Shown: positions 54,629 to 63,699, counted from the stretch's first letter. The stretch is DNA of 64,000 nt from Ruegeria marina (GCF_900101475.1 NZ_FMZV01000004.1:124001-188000), one strand, 5' to 3'. Notes: generated by a model from the sequence alone, not told the origin. A program made the numbers and translations.

Positions 54629-55381
54629 ATGCTGACCGGATTACGCAAGATGATCTACCGCGCCCGCGGGCATGTTCCGGGCCGCCTGAACGGCGAGCCG
54701 TTCCGCCTCGATCCCTATCATTCCAGGTTCTGGCGCAAGGCCACGGCCGGGCATTGGGAACCCGAGACCTTCGCCGTTCTGGACCGGCATCTGTCACCTG
54801 ACCGGGACTATCTCGACATTGGCGCCTGGATCGGACCGACCGTGCTCTATGCCGCGCGCAAGGCGCGCCATGTGTGGTGTTTCGAACCTGATCCGGTGGC
54901 CTTTCGACACCTTGTCTGGAATCTGGACCTCAACAACATCTCCAATGTCTCGGCTTTTGGCGTGGCCCTGTCCGACCGGTTCGGTGTCGCGCGCATGGGC
55001 AGTTTCGGGGGAGAGGCCGGCGATTCCATGACCTCGCTGCTGGCGCCCGGAGAGGCGGGTCGCGATGCGCTGACCATCAACTGGGACCAGTTTGCACAAA
55101 CGGTCGATCTGTCCGGCGTCTCACTGGTCAAGATGGATGTCGAAGGGGCCGAGTTCAGCGTGGTGCCGACACTGACCGATTGGCTACGGACCCATCGCCC
55201 GGCCTTTTACCTCTCGACCCACGCGCCGTTTCTGCAGGAAGGACAACGAACGGAGGCGATGGCGGGGCTAGCGCAGGAGCTGTCATTCTACACCTCCGCC
55301 ACCGACGAGACCGGAGCCACCGCCGACCTGACCGCACCAGAGGCGCAGAGCCGCTTTCGCAGTTTCCTGTTCACGCGATGA
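54629..55381 (+). CDS. FkbM-family methyltransferase
   Basis: A 250-residue SAM-dependent methyltransferase. Motif I is DRDYLDIGAWIGPTVLYAARKARHVWCFEPDPVAFRHLVWNLDLNN, and the FkbM signature VSLVKMDVEGAEFSVVPTL lies near residue 165. FkbM proteins O-methylate sugars or other small molecules, often near polysaccharide genes; none are visible here. I start it at 54629 because AGGAAGAGG lies upstream; the longest frame adds 27 codons without support. Confidence 0.87.
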   Translation: MLTGLRKMIYRARGHVPGRLNGEPFRLDPYHSRFWRKATAGHWEPETFAVLDRHLSPDRDYLDIGAWIGPTVLYAARKARHVWCFEPDPVAFRHLVWNLDLNNISNVSAFGVALSDRFGVARMGSFGGEAGDSMTSLLAPGEAGRDALTINWDQFAQTVDLSGVSLVKMDVEGAEFSVVPTLTDWLRTHRPAFYLSTHAPFLQEGQRTEAMAGLAQELSFYTSATDETGATADLTAPEAQSRFRSFLFTR

Positions 55382-55390
55382 CACGGCCGG

Positions 55391-55813
55391 TCAGTTGGCC
55401 CGGCGGCACTGCCCCTTGCCCATCGACGGTTCGATATTGCCGGGCACATCGGCCCGCATCGACGCCCGGCCGGTGGTATGGGTCAGAATGACCCGGTAAT
55501 CCGCCTGGGATGTCCGGTTGCGCGAAAACGGCACTTCGACTTCCCACAGGATTGTCCAGGACTTGCCGTCGCGCCGGGATATCTTGGCGCCGATGGGGCC
55601 AGCGTGTTTGGCGGCAATCAATGCGTCGTACACCGTGCCGGTCAGCTTTGCCTCGTCAATGACAAGGGTGACGGAAGAGGGAATGTAAGGGTCCTTGCCC
55701 ACCCCCTTGAACGAACAGGTCCAGGTCGTAGAAGCAATTGCGGCCGATGCAGTCGAAACACATCCCAGCAAAGCCAGTGCTGACACCCGAAGAAGGCTTG
55801 AAGAGGGAGCCAT
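55391..55813 (-). CDS. Exported protein of unknown function
   Basis: A 140-residue protein with signal peptide (LLRVSALALLGCVSTASAAIA). The mature part (WTCSFKGVGKDPYIPSSVTLVIDEAKLTGTVYDALI and KSWTILWEVEVPFSRN) looks like a small beta-barrel. A cysteine near the mature start and one near the end could pair. AAGGAGAG before the ATG at 55813 fixes the start. It converges on the FkbM gene with nine bases between the stops. No family recognised. Confidence 0.75.
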   Translation of the reverse strand: MAPSSSLLRVSALALLGCVSTASAAIASTTWTCSFKGVGKDPYIPSSVTLVIDEAKLTGTVYDALIAAKHAGPIGAKISRRDGKSWTILWEVEVPFSRNRTSQADYRVILTHTTGRASMRADVPGNIEPSMGKGQCRRAN

Positions 55814-55884
55814 GCGATCTCTCCTTTCCCGGCACCAGCATAGTGCAGATGGGTCGCAGTCGGCAACCGGCGGCCCTGGAACAC

Positions 55885-55918
55885 GAAAAAGCCCGGCCAT
55901 CTATTGAGGCCGGGCTTT
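55885..55918 (-). terminator. Terminator of the sox operon
   Basis: Perfect 11-bp stem AAAGCCCGGCC/GGCCGGGCTTT with a nine-base loop; read on the minus strand it ends in TTTTTC. It lies 31 bases after the soxG stop. Confidence 0.92.
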
Positions 55919-55948
55919 GCACTCAGTGGCGTTGATACCAAAGGCGAG

Positions 55949-56515
55949 TCAGAACACGCCCACCGCGCTTCCCGGCTGTGCAGCGACTTTCAGAAGCTTG
56001 AACACATAATCGGCCACGGAACGGAAGCAGATGATGCGGAAACTGCCATCTTCCTCCATCCAGAAGGCGCCGGCCACCTGGGCAAGGCGCGAGCGGCGGA
56101 AATCGCCGGGGCCGAACGCGCCGGGGGCAAAATCGACCGGGGCGAGCTTGGCCATCACCTCGCGGGCATGTTCACCCGAGACGCGGAACATCGCCCGCGC
56201 ATCCGACACGTTCACCGCCAGGCTGTGGGCGTCACCCAGCGCCGTGGTCATGGCGGCCAGCTTGGCGCTCACCTCGGCATGGGGGACCAGCACCAGAAGT
56301 TCGTCGGGCGACATCCAGCACAGCCCGCTTTCGCCCGCCACGTTGGCGCGGCGCTGGCCGGGCATCTCCTGCCCGGTGGCGCCGGTCGCGGCGGCGATGA
56401 CCGGTTTCGAGGCCAGATCGCCCCTCAGGGTGATCATGCCCTGCAGGCCGCATTCCTCGACCCGCACGATGCCGTCATAGGCGGCACCCATCAATGCGCT
56501 GACAGGTTTAGACAT
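55949..56515 (-). CDS. soxG: Sarcosine oxidase gamma subunit
   Basis: A 188-residue subunit of heterotetrameric sarcosine oxidase. The family pattern is visible: ITLRGDLASKPVIAAATGATGQEMPGQRRANVAGESGLCWMSPDELLVLVP, then LAVNVSDARAMFRVSGEHAREVMAKLAPVDF and FRRSRLAQVAGAFWMEEDGSFRIICFRSVADYVFKLL. The ATG at 56515 overlaps the soxA stop by eight bases. It is the last gene of the operon. Confidence 0.94.
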   Translation of the reverse strand: MSKPVSALMGAAYDGIVRVEECGLQGMITLRGDLASKPVIAAATGATGQEMPGQRRANVAGESGLCWMSPDELLVLVPHAEVSAKLAAMTTALGDAHSLAVNVSDARAMFRVSGEHAREVMAKLAPVDFAPGAFGPGDFRRSRLAQVAGAFWMEEDGSFRIICFRSVADYVFKLLKVAAQPGSAVGVF

Positions 56516-59500
56516 TCTGTTTCGCCCCTTCCTTGTCATAGAAAACCGGGTCCACGATCTTGGCCTTGTAGACCTTGCCATCGGTTCCGGGGAATTCGAC
56601 GATCTCGCCCATCCGGTCCGGTCCGTGCTGGATCAGGCCCATGGCGATACCGCGGCCCAGGTTGGCCGAGTAATAGGTCGAGGTGACTCGCCCGATCATG
56701 TTGCGCTGACCGTTGGCATTGACACCCTCGCCCACCGCATAGGCGCCATCGGGCAGGACCGAGCCATCAACCGTTTCCAGACCGACCAGTTTCCAGCGGT
56801 CGCGGTCGGCCATGTGGCTGCGCTCCTGCGCCCTCTTGCCCAGGTAATCGTCCTTCTTCTTCGAGATCGCCCAGCCCAGCCCCAGATCCTGCGGGATCAC
56901 GGTGCCGTCTGTCTCGTCCCCGATCATGATGAAGCCCTTTTCGGCGCGCAGGATGTGCAGGCATTCGGTGCCATAGGGCATGACGCCGAATTCCTTGCCC
57001 GCGTCCACCAGCGCCTCCCAAAAGGCCAGACCCTGGCTCGCCGGAACCGCGATCTCGTAGCTCAGTTCGCCCGAGAACGAGATGCGATAGGCCCGTGCGT
57101 CAAACTCGCCAATCCGCCCGTCGCGCCATTCCATGAAGGGCAGCGCCTCGGCCGACAGGTCCATGCCGCCGCCAGCCTTGGCGTTCAGCTTTTCCAGCAC
57201 CTTGCGTGCCTTGGGGCCGACCACGGCGATCTGGGCATATTGCTCGGTCACGTTGGCGACATAGACCTTCCAGTCCCACCATTCGGTTTGCAGCCATTCT
57301 TCCATGTGACCATGGATGCGCTCCGCCCCGCCGGTGGTGGTGTGGCACAGGAACGTGTCCTCGTCGATCCGCGCCACCACGCCATCGTCGATGAGGAAAC
57401 CGTTTTCCGAACACATCAGGCCATAGCGGCATTTGCCCGGTTTCAGCGTGCTCATCATGTTCGTGTAGAGCATGTCGAGGAACTTGCCTGCGTCCGGCCC
57501 CTTGACGATCAGCTTGCCGAGCGTCGAGGCATCGAGCAGCCCGAGGTTCTCGCGCGTGTTCTTGACCTCGCGATTGACCGCGTCATGCACGCTTTCGCCT
57601 GGACGGACATAGGCAAAGGGGCGGCGCCACTGTCCGACCGGTTCCCAGTCAGCGCCATTGGCGTTGCTCCAGTCATAGATCGGCGTCTTGCGCACCGGCT
57701 GGAACACCTCGCCGCGTGCCTCGCCGCCGATGGCCCCCATGGAAATGGGGGTATAGGGCGGGCGGAAGGTGGTGGTGCCGACCTGCGGGATATCCGCATT
57801 CAATGCATCAGCAAGGATCGCCAGGCCGTTGATATTGCTCAGCTTGCCCTGATCGGTCGCCATGCCCAGCGTGGTATAGCGCTTGGTATGTTCGACGCTC
57901 TCGTACCCCTCGCGCGCGGCCAGTTGCACGTCCGACACTTTCACGTCGTTCTGGAAGTCGAGCCAGGATTTCATGCGCAGCTGGATTTCCGCGTTGGCGG
58001 GCATCAGCCAGACCGCTTTCATCGCGTTCTCGGCCTCGGCCGCGCCTTCGGGCGCCTTGGTGCGTTTGGGGGTAAAGCCCGCCGACTTGGCGGCGACCTT
58101 GCCCGCTGCATCGGCGTCGGCCATCACCTGATCCAACGACAGCGGCCCGTTGGCGGAACCAGCGGCGACAACAAAGCCCTTGCCATCCGCGCCCAGCGGC
58201 GGGCGGTCGGGATCGGGGCGGAAATGCGCATTGGCGCGGTCCCAGATCAGCTTGCCGCCGCAATGGGACCACATATGCACCACCGGCGACCAGCCGCCCG
58301 ACATGGCGACCGCGTCACATTCGAGCTCTTCGCGCGCACCGCCAACACCGTCCTGGTTGCAGATCAAGATCTTCTTGACCCGCTTGCCGCCCTTGACCTT
58401 GGCGATGGCGCGGCCCGGATCGACCCGGATACCCAGCGCGCGCGCCTCGTCGGCCAGCGCGCCGCCGCCCTCCTTGCGGGCGTCGAGAATGCGCAGCACG
58501 TCGACACCGGCCTTCTTGAGGATGATGGCAGTACGATAGGCGTCGTCATTGTTGGTGGCGACCACGACCCGCTGGCCCGGGGTCACCCCCCAGTTCACCA
58601 CGTAGTCGCGCATCGCGCCCGCCAGCATCACGCCGGGCACATCGTTGCCGGCAAATGAAAGCGGTCGTTCGATGGCACCAGTCGCGCTGACGATCTGTTT
58701 CGCGCGGATCCGCCAGAGCCGGTGGCGCGGCCCCGGCACGCCGGGGGTGTGGTCTGCCACCCGCTCGTATCCCAGAGCATAGCCGTGGTCATAAACGCCA
58801 GCGCCCATGGTGCGCGGGCGCAGAGTGACGTTGTCCATCGCCTCCAGCTCGGCCAGGGTGCGGCTCACCCAATCCTCGGGCGACAGGCCGTCGATGGTGC
58901 CGCCATCGACCGGCGCACGCCCGCCCCAATGGGCGGTCTGCTCGATCAGCAGCACACGCGCGCCCGAAGCCGCGGCCACCTTGGCCGCCTGCAACCCGGC
59001 GACGCCGCCACCGATCACCAGAATATCGGTGTGGACATGGAAATGCTCATAGGTATCGGCATCCACCAGCTCCTTGTCGGGCGCCTTGCCCAGACCGGCC
59101 GAGCGGCGGATGATCGGCTCGTAGACATGTTTCCAGAACGGCGCCGGGTGGATGAACATCTTGTAATAAAAGCCCGCCGGCAGGAACCGCGACAGATAGG
59201 TGTTCACCGCCCCGATATCGAAATCGAGGTTTGGCCAGTGGTTCTGGCTGGCAGCCTTGAGCCCGTCGAACAGCTCGGTCGTGGTGGCGCGCTGGTTCGG
59301 CTCGAACCGCGTCCCCTCGCCCAGACCGACCAGCGCGTTGGGTTCCTCGGCGCCGCTGGCCACCACCCCGCGCGGGCGGTGATACTTGAACGAACGGCCC
59401 ATCATCATCTGGTCGTTGGCCAAGAGCGCCGAGGCGAGCGTATCGCCCTGGAACCCGCGCATGGTGGTGCCGTTGAAGGTAAAGGTCACCTGTTTCGAAC

Positions 59501-59540
59501 GGTCGATCAGGCGGCCCTGTTTTGCGAGACGGGTGCTCAT
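56508..59540 (-). CDS. soxA: Sarcosine oxidase alpha subunit
   Basis: A 1010-residue subunit, the usual size. The N-terminal Fer2-like domain (VTFTFNGTTMRGFQGDTLASALLAN) lacks cluster cysteines, as in known SoxA. An NAD-binding dinucleotide fold follows (DILVIGGGVAGLQAAKVAAASGARVLLIEQ, about residue 172). The C-terminal 400 residues are a GcvT-like tetrahydrofolate domain (FDARAYRISFSGELSYEIAVPASQGLAFWEALVDAGKEFGVMPYGTECLHILRAEKGFIMIGDETDGTVIPQDLGLG). The enzyme converts sarcosine to glycine, hydrogen peroxide and 5,10-methylene-THF or formaldehyde. The gene has an eight-base overlap with soxG. Confidence 0.97.
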   Translation of the reverse strand: MSTRLAKQGRLIDRSKQVTFTFNGTTMRGFQGDTLASALLANDQMMMGRSFKYHRPRGVVASGAEEPNALVGLGEGTRFEPNQRATTTELFDGLKAASQNHWPNLDFDIGAVNTYLSRFLPAGFYYKMFIHPAPFWKHVYEPIIRRSAGLGKAPDKELVDADTYEHFHVHTDILVIGGGVAGLQAAKVAAASGARVLLIEQTAHWGGRAPVDGGTIDGLSPEDWVSRTLAELEAMDNVTLRPRTMGAGVYDHGYALGYERVADHTPGVPGPRHRLWRIRAKQIVSATGAIERPLSFAGNDVPGVMLAGAMRDYVVNWGVTPGQRVVVATNNDDAYRTAIILKKAGVDVLRILDARKEGGGALADEARALGIRVDPGRAIAKVKGGKRVKKILICNQDGVGGAREELECDAVAMSGGWSPVVHMWSHCGGKLIWDRANAHFRPDPDRPPLGADGKGFVVAAGSANGPLSLDQVMADADAAGKVAAKSAGFTPKRTKAPEGAAEAENAMKAVWLMPANAEIQLRMKSWLDFQNDVKVSDVQLAAREGYESVEHTKRYTTLGMATDQGKLSNINGLAILADALNADIPQVGTTTFRPPYTPISMGAIGGEARGEVFQPVRKTPIYDWSNANGADWEPVGQWRRPFAYVRPGESVHDAVNREVKNTRENLGLLDASTLGKLIVKGPDAGKFLDMLYTNMMSTLKPGKCRYGLMCSENGFLIDDGVVARIDEDTFLCHTTTGGAERIHGHMEEWLQTEWWDWKVYVANVTEQYAQIAVVGPKARKVLEKLNAKAGGGMDLSAEALPFMEWRDGRIGEFDARAYRISFSGELSYEIAVPASQGLAFWEALVDAGKEFGVMPYGTECLHILRAEKGFIMIGDETDGTVIPQDLGLGWAISKKKDDYLGKRAQERSHMADRDRWKLVGLETVDGSVLPDGAYAVGEGVNANGQRNMIGRVTSTYYSANLGRGIAMGLIQHGPDRMGEIVEFPGTDGKVYKAKIVDPVFYDKEGAKQNV

Positions 59541-59583
59541 TTACGCGAACCTTTCGCAAGAAGTGTCGTGAGGGGGGCGGACA

Positions 59584-59913
59584 TCAGGAGAATTCCCTCC
59601 AGCTCCAGCCGGGGCGGCGGGCCGAGATCGCATCGCGGATCTCCTGCGGCGGGCCGCTGACCTGCGCCTTGTAGGTGCCGAACACCTCGAGCGTCGCGGT
59701 GCAGCGGGCGGCATGGAACCACTTGCCGCATCCCGAAGCATGGCGCCAGCGTTCCAGATGCACACCCTTGGGGTTCTCGCGGGCAAAGAGATAGCCATGA
59801 AGCTCGTCGTCGCTCGATCCCGGGCCGAAACGCTTCAGATGCGCTTCGCCACCGGCGGCGAGTTCGGTCTCGTCGGCATCGACGCCGCAATAGGGGCAAT
59901 GGAGGATCAGCAT
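59584..59913 (-). CDS. soxD: Sarcosine oxidase delta subunit
   Basis: A 109-residue zinc-binding subunit. The ligands lie in ILHCPYCGVDADETEL and in ASGCGKWFHAARC. RFGPGSSDDELHGYLFARENPKGVHLERWRH is the family core. It is the third gene of soxBDAG and is followed by soxA after 43 bases. The start codon lies four bases past the stop of the TfoX-N gene, so the two are translationally close. Confidence 0.95.
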   Translation of the reverse strand: MLILHCPYCGVDADETELAAGGEAHLKRFGPGSSDDELHGYLFARENPKGVHLERWRHASGCGKWFHAARCTATLEVFGTYKAQVSGPPQEIRDAISARRPGWSWREFS

Positions 59914-59917
59914 ATCG

Positions 59918-60247
59918 TCATCCTTTCGGCGGCAGGCTGGCGGCATGGGCCAGCGAAAATTCGATAAGTTTCGCACGGAGCGCGTCGTCTTCAAAGGCGC
60001 CGGCGTCCAGCTCCACCATGCCGCCCATCGGGCGTCCGGTGAAGGAAAGCGGCTGCGCGCCCAGTTCAAGGGCCTCTCCCTCGTGCGTCTTGCCCGGTCG
60101 GTACATGGCGCCGTCGCGGGTGACGCCGCAGACCATGTTTCCATGCAAGAGAAAGCAGAGCCCGCCGAACATCTTCTTCTCGGACAGGCCCGGCTCAACC
60201 CCTAGATCGGCGCGCATCGTCTCGGCCATGGTTTCGGAATAGGCCAT
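59918..60247 (-). CDS. TfoX N-terminal domain protein inside the sox operon
   Basis: A 109-residue protein matching the TfoX N-terminal domain: MRADLGVEPGLSEKKMFGGLCFLLHGNMVCGVTRDGAMYRPGK, with the MFGG and LLHGNMVCGV signatures. Full TfoX/Sxy proteins regulate competence, but they also carry a C-terminal domain that is absent here; stand-alone N-domains are common and of unknown role. It sits between soxB and soxD, four bases before soxD, and follows an 80-base gap with two hairpins. It is not a known part of sarcosine oxidase. Confidence 0.88.
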   Translation of the reverse strand: MAYSETMAETMRADLGVEPGLSEKKMFGGLCFLLHGNMVCGVTRDGAMYRPGKTHEGEALELGAQPLSFTGRPMGGMVELDAGAFEDDALRAKLIEFSLAHAASLPPKG

Positions 60248-60275
60248 CTGTCACGCCCTCCGACCCCGGAGAGCC

Positions 60276-60327
60276 CCAAAGTTTTTCAGAAAAACTTTGG
60301 ACCAGATTTCTACTGAAAAAATCTGGT
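60276..60327. repeat. Tandem hairpin element between soxB and the TfoX-N gene
   Basis: Two perfect hairpins lie side by side: CCAAAGTTTTT/AAAAACTTTGG with a CAG loop (60276-60300), and ACCAGATTT/AAATCTGGT with a nine-base loop (60301-60327). They directly abut the soxB stop codon. I recall similar paired hairpins in roseobacter gaps, so this may be a mobile or repetitive unit. Confidence 0.7.
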
Positions 60328-61572
60328 TCAATGCGCCACCCCCGCCGCGACGCTTTCATCGATGAAGCGGCCTTCCTTGAAGCGGTCGAGCGAAAACGCC
60401 TCGGTCAGCGGCGAATGGCCCGTTGCCATCAGCTGCGCCATGCCCCAGCCGGAACCCGGGATCGCCTTGAATCCGCCGGTGCCCCAGCCGCAGTTGATGA
60501 AACAGCCGCCCAGCGGCGTCTTCGACAGGATGGGCGAGCGGTCGCCGGTCATGTCGACGATTCCGCCCCATTGCCGCAGCATCTTGAGGCGGCTGATCAT
60601 CGGGAAGGTCTCGTTCAGCGCGCGCACGGTTTCCTCGATATGGTGGAACGAGCCGCGCTGGGTGAAATTGTTGAACCCGTCGGTGCCGCCACCGATCACC
60701 ATCTCGCCCTTGTCCGATTGCGACATGTAGCCATGTACCGTGTTGGCCATAACCACCACGTCCATACAGGGCTTGATCGGCTCCGAAACAAGCGCCTGAA
60801 GTGCCAGCGCCTCGACCGGGAGACGGAATCCCGCCATCTCGGCCAGCTGGCCCGAATGCCCCGCCACCACGATACCCAGCTTGCCGCAATCGATCGGCCC
60901 CCTGGTGGTGTCAACGCCGACGACCTGTCCGGCATCGCTGCGCACGCCGGTGACTTCGCATTGCTGGATGATGTCCATGCCCATGGCCGAACAGGCCCGC
61001 GCATAACCCCAGGCCACGGCGTCGTGGCGCGCGGTGCCGCCGCGCTCCTGCCAGAGCGCGCCCAGCACCGGATACCGTGGACCGTGCAGGTTGATGATCG
61101 GCACCAGCTGCTTGACCCGCGCGGGATCGATCCACTCGGTCTTGACCCCTTGCAGCGCGTTGGCATGCGCGGTGCGCTTGTAACCGCGCACCTCGTGCTG
61201 GGTCTGGGCCAGCATCATGACGCCCCGCGGGCTGAACATCACGTTGTAGTTCAGGTCCTGGCTCATGGTCTCGTAAAGCGACCGGGCCTTCTCGTAGATC
61301 GCAGCCGACGGGTCCTGAAGATAGTTCGACCGGATGATGGTCGTGTTGCGCCCGGTGTTGCCGCCGCCCAGCCAACCCTTCTCGATCACCGCAACATTCT
61401 GGATGCCGTAATTCTTGCCCAGGTAATAGGCGGTCGCCAACCCGTGCCCGCCGGCACCGACGATCACCACGTCATAGCGTTTCTTCGGTTCGGGCGAGCG
61501 CCAGGCGCGTTCCCATCCGGTGTGATAACGCAACGCTTCTCGCGCCACGGCAAAGGCAGAATAATGCTTCAT
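60328..61572 (-). CDS. soxB: Sarcosine oxidase beta subunit
   Basis: A 414-residue flavoprotein subunit holding the covalent FMN and sarcosine site of heterotetrameric sarcosine oxidase. The FAD-binding fold KKRYDVVIVGAGGHGLATAYYLGKNYGIQNVAVIEKGWLGGGNTGRNTTIIRSNY is at about residues 30-85. ALNETFPMISRLKMLRQWGGIVDMTGDRSPI and the C-terminal GCFINCGWGTGGFKAIPGSGWGMAQLMATG are family signatures. I chose the ATG at 61572 rather than the longest frame because the family starts near MKHYSAF. First gene of the operon; its promoter lies in the 177-base gap to ccmI. Confidence 0.96.
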   Translation of the reverse strand: MKHYSAFAVAREALRYHTGWERAWRSPEPKKRYDVVIVGAGGHGLATAYYLGKNYGIQNVAVIEKGWLGGGNTGRNTTIIRSNYLQDPSAAIYEKARSLYETMSQDLNYNVMFSPRGVMMLAQTQHEVRGYKRTAHANALQGVKTEWIDPARVKQLVPIINLHGPRYPVLGALWQERGGTARHDAVAWGYARACSAMGMDIIQQCEVTGVRSDAGQVVGVDTTRGPIDCGKLGIVVAGHSGQLAEMAGFRLPVEALALQALVSEPIKPCMDVVVMANTVHGYMSQSDKGEMVIGGGTDGFNNFTQRGSFHHIEETVRALNETFPMISRLKMLRQWGGIVDMTGDRSPILSKTPLGGCFINCGWGTGGFKAIPGSGWGMAQLMATGHSPLTEAFSLDRFKEGRFIDESVAAGVAH

Positions 61573-61749
61573 GTGCGAATCCGATCCGGTTTCGTGTCTT
61601 GCGGCAGGTATGCCGTGGAGACCAAGATTACCCCCGCCGCATACCGCCGCAATATCGCGATATTGCGACATGACAGCGCCTCGCGCACATTTGCCCCTTT
61701 TTTCGAGGGTCCGGCGTCGCTAGATGACAGGGAGCAAAGCGGAGCCCTC

Positions 61750-62973
61750 ATGATCTTCTGGATTCTCGTCTCTCTCATGGCGCTGGCGGTGGCCGGCCTG
61801 CTGGCGCTGGCAGCCTTGCGGGCGCGCGTTGTCAACGAACCGGCCGCGGCCTATGACCTGCGCGTCTATCGCGACCAGTTGGCGGGCGTCGACCGTGACC
61901 TCGCCCGCGGCGTGATCGACACGGCCGACGCCGAGCGCATCCGCACCGAGATCTCGCGCCGCATTCTGGCCGCCGATGCGCAGATCCAAGCCGAGACCGA
62001 AGACCCTGCGCAGAACAGACGAGGCGCTGCGATCGTGGCCTTGATCTCGGCTGTCGTCGTCATGGCCGGGTCGCTGTGGTTCTATTCCAGCCTCGGCGCG
62101 CCGGGCTACGGCGACCTGCCGCTGCAGCTCCGGCTCGAGATCGCCGAACAGAACCGCGCCGAACGCCCGGCCCAGGCCGATGCAGAGGCGCGCATGCCCG
62201 CACAGGCGCAACCGCAGATCGAACCCGGCTACGCCGAACTGCTGCAAAAACTGCGCGACACCGTGGCCCGGCGCCCCGACGATGTTCAGGGGCACATGCT
62301 GCTGGCCCAGCACGAAGCCAACACCGGCAACCTGCGCGCCGCCTACATCGCCAAGGGCCGGGTCATCGAGTTGTTGCAAGGCGACGTGGCGGCGGAAGAT
62401 TACTCGGAACAGGCGGAACTGATGATCATGGCCGCCGGCGGCTATGTCTCGCCCGAGGCCGAAGCGGTTCTGCGCCAGGCCTTGCAGCGCAACCCGGAAT
62501 ATGGTCCGGCGCGCTACTATTGGGGCGTCATGCTGCTTCAGATCGGGCGTCCGGATCAGGCCTTCGAAATCTGGTCGCGCACGCTTGCGGCCGCGCCCGA
62601 AGATGCGGCCTGGGCCGAGGCGATCCGGACCCGGATCGGCGAGGTGGCGATGCGGGCCGGTGTCGAATACACCCCGCCGCCCGTGGCCGCCCTGCCCGGC
62701 CCGAGCCAGCAGGACATGGAGGCCGCCTCGGACATGGATGCCGACAGCCGCAACGAGATGATCCGAGGCATGGTCGAGCGCCTTTCCGAACGGCTGGCGA
62801 CAGAAGGCGGCACCCCGCAGGAATGGGCCCGCCTGATCGGCGCGCTGACCGTCCTGGGTGACACGGAACGGGCCGGCACCATCCTGGCAGAGGCGCGTCA
62901 GGTCTACGCGGACAACGCCGAGGCGCGCGGTCTGATCGAAAGTGCCGCACGGCAGGCGGGACTGGGCGAATGA
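61750..62973 (+). CDS. ccmI: Cytochrome c maturation protein CcmI
   Basis: A 407-residue protein with two N-terminal membrane helices (MIFWILVSLMALAVAGLLALAALRARV and AIVALISAVVVMAGSLWFYSS) flanking a cytoplasmic loop with coiled-coil character. A large periplasmic TPR domain follows (about residues 155-390, with GHMLLAQHEANTGNLRAAYIAKGRVIELL). CcmI delivers apocytochrome c to the CcmFH haem ligation complex. It lies 38 kb from ccmABCDG. Its stop overlaps the ruvX start in ATGA. Confidence 0.93.
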   Translation: MIFWILVSLMALAVAGLLALAALRARVVNEPAAAYDLRVYRDQLAGVDRDLARGVIDTADAERIRTEISRRILAADAQIQAETEDPAQNRRGAAIVALISAVVVMAGSLWFYSSLGAPGYGDLPLQLRLEIAEQNRAERPAQADAEARMPAQAQPQIEPGYAELLQKLRDTVARRPDDVQGHMLLAQHEANTGNLRAAYIAKGRVIELLQGDVAAEDYSEQAELMIMAAGGYVSPEAEAVLRQALQRNPEYGPARYYWGVMLLQIGRPDQAFEIWSRTLAAAPEDAAWAEAIRTRIGEVAMRAGVEYTPPPVAALPGPSQQDMEAASDMDADSRNEMIRGMVERLSERLATEGGTPQEWARLIGALTVLGDTERAGTILAEARQVYADNAEARGLIESAARQAGLGE

Positions 62974-63434
62974 TCTTCGACCGGATCGAAGAATTCTCGG
63001 ACACGCTGCCCGCGTTCGGCGCGCTGGCCGGGCTGGACCTTGGCGAGCGCACGATCGGCGTTGCGGTGTCGGACACGATGCGCGGCGTCGCCTCGCCGCT
63101 GGAGACCATCCGGCGGCGAAAGTTCTCGACCGATGCCACGGATTTGCTGGCCATTATCCAGAAGCGACAGATCGCCGGCCTGATCCTTGGGCTGCCGCGC
63201 AACATGGATGGCAGCGAGGGGCCGCGCTGCCAGTCGACCCGTGCCTTTGCCCGCAACCTGTCGCGCCTGACCGAGCTGCCGATCACCTTCTGGGACGAAC
63301 GCCTGAGCACGGTTGCGGCAGAAAAGGCACTGCTTGAGGCGGATACGACACGAAAACGTCGCTCCGAGGTTATCGACCACGTGGCGGCGGGCTATATCCT
63401 GCAAGGCGCGCTGGATCGTCTGCGCAATCTTTAG
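62970..63434 (+). CDS. ruvX: Holliday-junction resolvase-like RNase H fold protein RuvX (YqgF)
   Basis: A 154-residue RNase H-fold protein. The first strand LAGLDLGERTIGVAVSDTM has the catalytic-type acidic residue, ILGLPRNMDGSEGPRCQSTRAFARNL is the central signature, and ITFWDERLSTVAAEKALLEADTTRKRRSEVIDHVAAGYILQGALD closes the fold. Relatives act in pre-16S rRNA 5' end processing; a DNA-junction role is less certain. Translationally coupled to ccmI by a four-base overlap. Confidence 0.95.
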   Translation: MIFDRIEEFSDTLPAFGALAGLDLGERTIGVAVSDTMRGVASPLETIRRRKFSTDATDLLAIIQKRQIAGLILGLPRNMDGSEGPRCQSTRAFARNLSRLTELPITFWDERLSTVAAEKALLEADTTRKRRSEVIDHVAAGYILQGALDRLRNL

Positions 63435-63446
63435 GAGCCTCAGCCG

Positions 63447-63677
63447 ATGACCGACACGGTCTGGAAACGCAACGAGATCGAGTCGCCCTGCATCCGCATC
63501 TGCTTGGTGCACCCGACCGAGCGAATCTGTACCGGCTGTTATCGCACCATTGACGAGATTTCACGCTGGTCGCGCATGGACAGCGAAGAGCGCGCCCGGA
63601 TCATGGCCGAACTGCCGTCCCGCGCCCCCAACCTGACCAAGCGCCGCGGCGGCCGCGCCGCACGGCTGCGGGGCTGA
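63447..63677 (+). CDS. DUF1289 small zinc-type protein
   Basis: A 76-residue protein with the DUF1289 core ESPCIRICLVHPTERICTGCYRTIDEISRWSRMDSEERARIMAELPSR, holding four cysteines in a CxxxC...CxxC arrangement, probably a metal site. It follows ruvX by 12 bases with AGGAGCC upstream and is the last gene of the ccmI-ruvX-DUF1289 operon. Function unknown; family members often stand near ruvX-like or metabolic genes. Confidence 0.9.
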   Translation: MTDTVWKRNEIESPCIRICLVHPTERICTGCYRTIDEISRWSRMDSEERARIMAELPSRAPNLTKRRGGRAARLRG

Positions 63678-63699
63678 CGCCCTGTTTTGCCTTTCCTGC

